Below are positions 40,699 through 43,414 of a stretch of DNA of 43,414 bases, one piece after another. The stretch is from JANLSE01 sp038214135 (GTDB lineage Bacteria; Chloroflexota; Chloroflexia; Chloroflexales; Roseiflexaceae). Location of the stretch: the NCBI GenBank assembly GCA_038214135.1, contig JBBQSD010000043.1, positions 1 through 43,414 of the forward strand. The letters run 5' to 3'. Position numbers and translations under genes: made by a program. The first letter of the stretch is position 1. Every line of letters begins with the position of its first letter. The notes beneath the pieces were generated by a model, which was not told where the DNA came from, did no database searches, and saw only the letters and a list, made by a program, of their open reading frames with translations.

Positions 40699-41868
40699 TC
40701 AACGCCCAAGATATGCTCGTGCAGAAGATTGATTCTTTGTTCGTATCGCCCGATTCTTGCTTCTCGTTAGCACTTGTTCATAGTGGTTGGTAAGTTCCGC
40801 CATCACACTATTCCACGAATGGCGCTCGGCCAGGGCCCGCCCAGCATTGCCCATATTAATGCGTAACGCTGCATCACTCGCTAGGTGCTGAACCTGTGTG
40901 CGCAGATCATAGGCATCCCCTGCTGTGAACAGTGCCCCGGTAACACCATCGCCAACAAGATCGATCGCCCCTCCGGCCCGTGCCGCCACAACTGGTAGGC
41001 CAGATGCCATCGCCTCCTGAATAACCTGACCAAATGTCTCGGTATCGGAAGGAAATGCGAACATGTCCGCACTGGCATAGGCCTCAGCCAATGCCTGAGC
41101 ATGCAGGTAGCCAGCAAAGAAGGCTGGTTTGCCAACCAACCGCTGCTCAAGCATTGCCCGTGCGGGCCCATCGCCAACCAGCACCAGGCGAACATTGCTC
41201 AGGCCATCAAGTGCATCGGCCAATAACTCAACCCGCTTCTCACTCGCCAATCTTCCGACATACAGCAGCATCGTTTCGTGGGGTTGGATACCAGCCAGTT
41301 CCCGGAAGGCCGCCCGATGATGCTGTGGATGGAAACGTTCGGTATCGACACCCCGGCCCCATAGGCGCAACCGCCGAAACCCATGCATCCGCAGATCGGC
41401 AAGCGTTGCCGACGAAGGGCAGAGTGTCAGTGCGCATGCATTATGCACCCAACGTAGATAGGAATAGGTTGCATCGCGTAAAAACCCCAGGCCATAATGG
41501 GATGTGTAGGCCGGGAAATCGGTATGATACGTACCGACAAGCGGCACTCGAAATCTCGAACCCAAAAACCGCCCGGTCGCCCCCAGCATTGTCAGCCCTG
41601 CAAGATGAATAAGATCTGGCTGAAACTGCTGGAGCCGCTCGGTAAACCCAAATTGCGGCAGAGTCAGCCGTAGTTCTGGATACATCGGCAATGGCCTACC
41701 AGCCAACGGCACGACCTGCGCCCCGGCATAGCTGGTTGGCGAACCCTCTGGCGCAAACAACAATGCCTCGTGGCCCTCACGCTGGAGATGCTCCAACAAT
41801 CGGCACAGTGTTGTAACCACGCCATTCACGTTTGGCAGAAACGTCTCAGTAATAATTGCAATACGCAA
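40699..41868 (-). CDS. family 4 glycosyltransferase
   Basis: A 389-residue GT-B enzyme. The N-terminus RIAIITETFLPNVNGVVTTL and HLQREGHEALLFAPEG are typical of GT4 enzymes that build glycolipids (SqdX/MgtA/PimB-like). The C-terminal domain has YVGRLASEKRVELL, LVGDGPA, FAGYLHAQALAEAYASADMFAFPSDTETFG with the E-x7-E motif QEAMASGLPVVAA. The start is TTG 41868 with GGAGG 6 bases upstream. A glycolipid or polysaccharide role with the adjacent GT2 is inferred. A GTGACAG-type repeat array sits just upstream. Confidence 0.93.
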   Translation of the reverse strand: MRIAIITETFLPNVNGVVTTLCRLLEHLQREGHEALLFAPEGSPTSYAGAQVVPLAGRPLPMYPELRLTLPQFGFTERLQQFQPDLIHLAGLTMLGATGRFLGSRFRVPLVGTYHTDFPAYTSHYGLGFLRDATYSYLRWVHNACALTLCPSSATLADLRMHGFRRLRLWGRGVDTERFHPQHHRAAFRELAGIQPHETMLLYVGRLASEKRVELLADALDGLSNVRLVLVGDGPARAMLEQRLVGKPAFFAGYLHAQALAEAYASADMFAFPSDTETFGQVIQEAMASGLPVVAARAGGAIDLVGDGVTGALFTAGDAYDLRTQVQHLASDAALRINMGNAGRALAERHSWNSVMAELTNHYEQVLTRSKNRAIRTKNQSSARAYLGR

Positions 41869-41885
41869 GCCCTACCTCCATCAGA

Positions 41886-41972
41886 CGTGACAGGGTGACA
41901 GGGGGACGCGGGGACGCGGTGACACGACCCCCTGACACGGTGACATAGTGAGGGGGTGACTTGGTGACAGAT
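41886..41972. repeat. GTGACAG-type short tandem repeat array
   Basis: GTGACAG, GGTGACA, GGGGGAC, GCGGGGA, CGCGGTG and related units repeat with mostly 7-8-base register between the GT4 start and the GT2 stop. Confidence 0.7.
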
Positions 41973-42008
41973 GTTCGATTGAAGCAGTACAAGGCTAGTC
42001 AAGCACAC

Positions 42009-42036
42009 TCACCTTGTCACCTTGTCCCCCTGTCGT
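42009..42036. repeat. inverted partner of the GTGACAG array
   Basis: TTGTCACC and TTGTCCCCC units, the reverse complement of the repeats at 41886-41972, separated from them by ~37 unique bases. It overlaps the last codons of the GT2 gene. Confidence 0.75.
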
Positions 42037-42737
42037 TGGGTTCTCCAGTAGCCCCAATCGTGGCGCAGCAGGCGTTTTGGCAAAGCCACACGCAGATCCA
42101 GCGCAATCAGTGCCGAGCGCACCACACTATGCAGCAACTTCCGCGTCGCCCCTCGGTCAAGCCGCTGGTCATCGAGTGAACGAACCCTGAGATCCGGCGC
42201 ATAGGTTATCCGAAAGCCAAGATGCGCCATACGCAGAAACAGCTCAGTATCCTCATTCACAGGCAGATCGATCCGAAAGCCACCCGCCTCAAGCAACGCC
42301 CGTTTACGCACCACCATATTGGAGCCAGAAGCCGCCGGAAAGCCGATCTGATCGCAGAAGCGTTGCCCACCATGGAACAGCGCATCATAGGTCGGGTGGC
42401 GATCCGTTGCCATTTTTGGGCCATAGAACCCATCAAAGCCCAGATACTGTTCAATTCGCTCAAAATAGCCAGGCGTAAAAGCCACATCAGCATCGGTGAA
42501 CAGCAACCATTCACGGCGTGCCGCCTGCGCGCCAATCTGCCGTGCCGCTGCAATGCCAGTCTGTGAACGGATCACCCGTGTGTGCTCAGGGCGAGATTCC
42601 ACGATGATCGCTGGAGTCTGATCATCACTCGCATCAACAACAACAAGTTCTACCTCACTAGGCAGGGAGGCCAAAAGCCCGCTAATGCGTGCCGCTTCAT
42701 TACGAGTTGGCACGACAACACTCAATCGCTCCAGCAT
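42009..42737 (-). CDS. family 2 glycosyltransferase
   Basis: A 242-residue GT-A enzyme. Motifs: RLSVVVPTRNEAARI, ELVVVDASDDQT, GIAAARQIGAQAARREWLLFTDADV (DAD metal site), GSNMVVRKRALLEAGGF and LPVNEDTELFLRMAHLGF. Short GT2 enzymes of this type decorate lipids or carotenoids among other acceptors; the acceptor here is unknown. ATG 42737 is chosen because GGAG lies 6 bases upstream. The last residues (RQGDKVTR) and the stop are encoded by GGTGACA-type repeat sequence, the second gene in the window to end inside a repeat array. Followed by a GT4 gene on the same strand. Confidence 0.9.
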   Translation of the reverse strand: MLERLSVVVPTRNEAARISGLLASLPSEVELVVVDASDDQTPAIIVESRPEHTRVIRSQTGIAAARQIGAQAARREWLLFTDADVAFTPGYFERIEQYLGFDGFYGPKMATDRHPTYDALFHGGQRFCDQIGFPAASGSNMVVRKRALLEAGGFRIDLPVNEDTELFLRMAHLGFRITYAPDLRVRSLDDQRLDRGATRKLLHSVVRSALIALDLRVALPKRLLRHDWGYWRTQRQGDKVTR

Positions 42738-43132
42738 TCTGTACTCCACACATCGCCAACAGCACAAGGCTACACTTCCCTGATTGTCAACCATCGAACT
42801 CTCGATTAAGCTGAGGCTAAGTCTGTGCAAAGAAGCACCCCTTGTGGCTTAATATACGCCTATGTTTTGTTGGAATACATCACCGTGGCCTATCAACCAT
42901 AGAGCAACCAGCATGCCAATCGAGCAACCCGAACGTCTTTTTCGTGGGTATGCCCATCGATCCAACGAACGCCACTCGAAGCCCTGGGTAACGCAACAGC
43001 TCGATAGCCCATGCCAACGCGAAATATGCGCGAAATACCCTCCAAAGGCTGCCCAAACTTCCCTCGAGCATAGCTCGTCAAAAACGCCTTTTTGCCCGTT
43101 CTGAAGCCACATTAAGGATATAATGCACATCC
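42738..43132. other. gene-free region before the terminal promoter
   Basis: No protein-like frame is supported. Contents: a dispersed repeat copy (42934-42988) and a small hairpin CGAGC-ATA-GCTCG near 43066-43078. The GT2 promoter may lie at its left end, but no convincing boxes were identified. Confidence 0.5.
42934..42988 (-). repeat. dispersed repeat, copy 3
   Basis: On the minus strand: CCCAGGGCTTCGA, GTGGCGTTCGTTGGATCGA, then GCATACCCACGAAAAAGACG. Similar to copy 2 (39767-39820) along its length and to copy 1 (8201-8232) in its 3' half. Confidence 0.65.
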
Positions 43133-43161
43133 TTGACAGAATGTTAATGCAGTGGTATAGT
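43133..43161 (+). promoter_or_regulatory. near-consensus sigma70-type promoter
   Basis: TTGACA (43133-43138), 17 bases, TATAGT (43156-43161), with a TGG extension before the -10. It is the best promoter match in the window and directs transcription out of the right edge. Confidence 0.8.
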
Positions 43162-43195
43162 ATCAAACGTCAACGAGACAGCGGAATTCCAAACA

Positions 43196-43312
43196 ATGGC
43201 TCTGGCCCGGCAAGCCAAGCTTGACGGCCAATCTGTTGAGTGGTATAAAGCACGTTATCGAGAAGCATGTAGTGGTTTCGTCTCGTCGGAGGCAAACCCA
43301 ACAATCGGTTGA
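43196..43312 (+). CDS. possible 38-residue leader ORF
   Basis: ATG at 43196, about 30 bases after the predicted transcription start, opens a frame ending TGA at 43312. The product (MALARQAKLDG...NPTIG) shows no signal sequence and no run of one amino acid as in classical attenuation peptides. The Shine-Dalgarno is weak. It may be chance within a structured leader. Confidence 0.2.
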   Translation: MALARQAKLDGQSVEWYKARYREACSGFVSSEANPTIG

Positions 43313-43356
43313 CAGGCACAGCACGCGCCCGCAGGGTCATCGCCCTTCGTGCCGCA

Positions 43357-43387
43357 CCAGGAGCCGCTGCGGTGGCCCTGGCTTTTT
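43357..43387 (+). terminator. intrinsic terminator in the leader (attenuator candidate)
   Basis: CCAGG-A-GCC (43357-43365) pairs with GGC-CCTGG (43374-43381) around an 8-base loop, followed by CTTTTT. It lies ~190 bases after the promoter with no convincing gene between. GGCTCTGG at 43198-43205 could pair with the 5' arm (one bulge) as an antiterminator. Confidence 0.65.
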
Positions 43388-43414
43388 ATCGCCTGCGACC
43401 GGTCGCACCTTCAC

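Noticed and set aside
43119..43124. TATAAT as an additional -10 box
   Set aside because: No acceptable -35 lies at 16-18 bases upstream, and a much better promoter follows at 43133-43161.
42849..43166. 105-residue minus-strand frame near the right edge
   Set aside because: Most of it is the dispersed repeat and the strong plus-strand promoter; no ribosome-binding site or family resemblance was seen.

Overview
The window looks like chromosome from a bacterium of the phylum Chloroflexota, probably class Chloroflexia. This is an inference from content: a plant/cyanobacterial-type phytoene desaturase next to a CrtI-type desaturase, a large kinase-like/WD40 protein, a BMP-type nucleoside ABC system, OB-fold and baseplate-J-like proteins of unknown role, two genes that look leaderless, and intergenic arrays of heptanucleotide repeats. 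No 16S gene, tRNA, insertion sequence, phage module or CRISPR array was seen. The first ~120 bases are unlike the rest in composition and may be a contig end.

Layout. 165-5216: sugar metabolism (GH2 beta-mannosidase, a small unknown protein, ribokinase) around a secreted repeat protein ending in an LPXTG-like anchor. 5308-8002: an orphan DNA-methyltransferase-like gene and a large multi-pass membrane protein. 8003-10208: a repeat-rich segment holding a DUF1772 membrane protein divergent from an AraC regulator. 10161-12976: a two-component system (HK/RR, 4-base overlap) divergent from a thioredoxin-like lipoprotein. 13233-13745: a stand-alone PD-(D/E)XK nuclease-like protein behind a 14-bp direct repeat. 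13873-19278: a complete nucleoside-type ABC importer (binding lipoprotein, double ATPase, two permeases), followed by a GT2 enzyme and a TPR membrane protein.

21040-22618 is the least ordinary part. A small protein with His-Gly and Ser-Cys motifs resembling clan CD (caspase/CHAT-like) peptidases and polymorphic-toxin C-termini is followed by a CxxC protein resembling immunity-type proteins. The toxin-like gene has a leader that can fold in two mutually exclusive ways, one hiding the Shine-Dalgarno and start codon. Farther upstream lies a second unexplained element with a 13-bp perfect closing helix. Then come a tandem OB-fold protein and a CorC/HlyC-type CBS membrane protein.

25271-39756 is a run of co-oriented genes: crtP-like desaturase, pseudokinase-WD40 protein, crtI-like desaturase, alaS, a membrane baseplate-J-like protein, ruvX, rpiA, clpS and a TIM-barrel hydrolase-like protein. 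39906-42737 on the minus strand holds a PHP phosphoesterase and two glycosyltransferases (GT4, GT2). The window ends with a near-consensus promoter, a ~190-nt leader and an intrinsic terminator, most likely an attenuated operon whose first gene lies beyond the edge.
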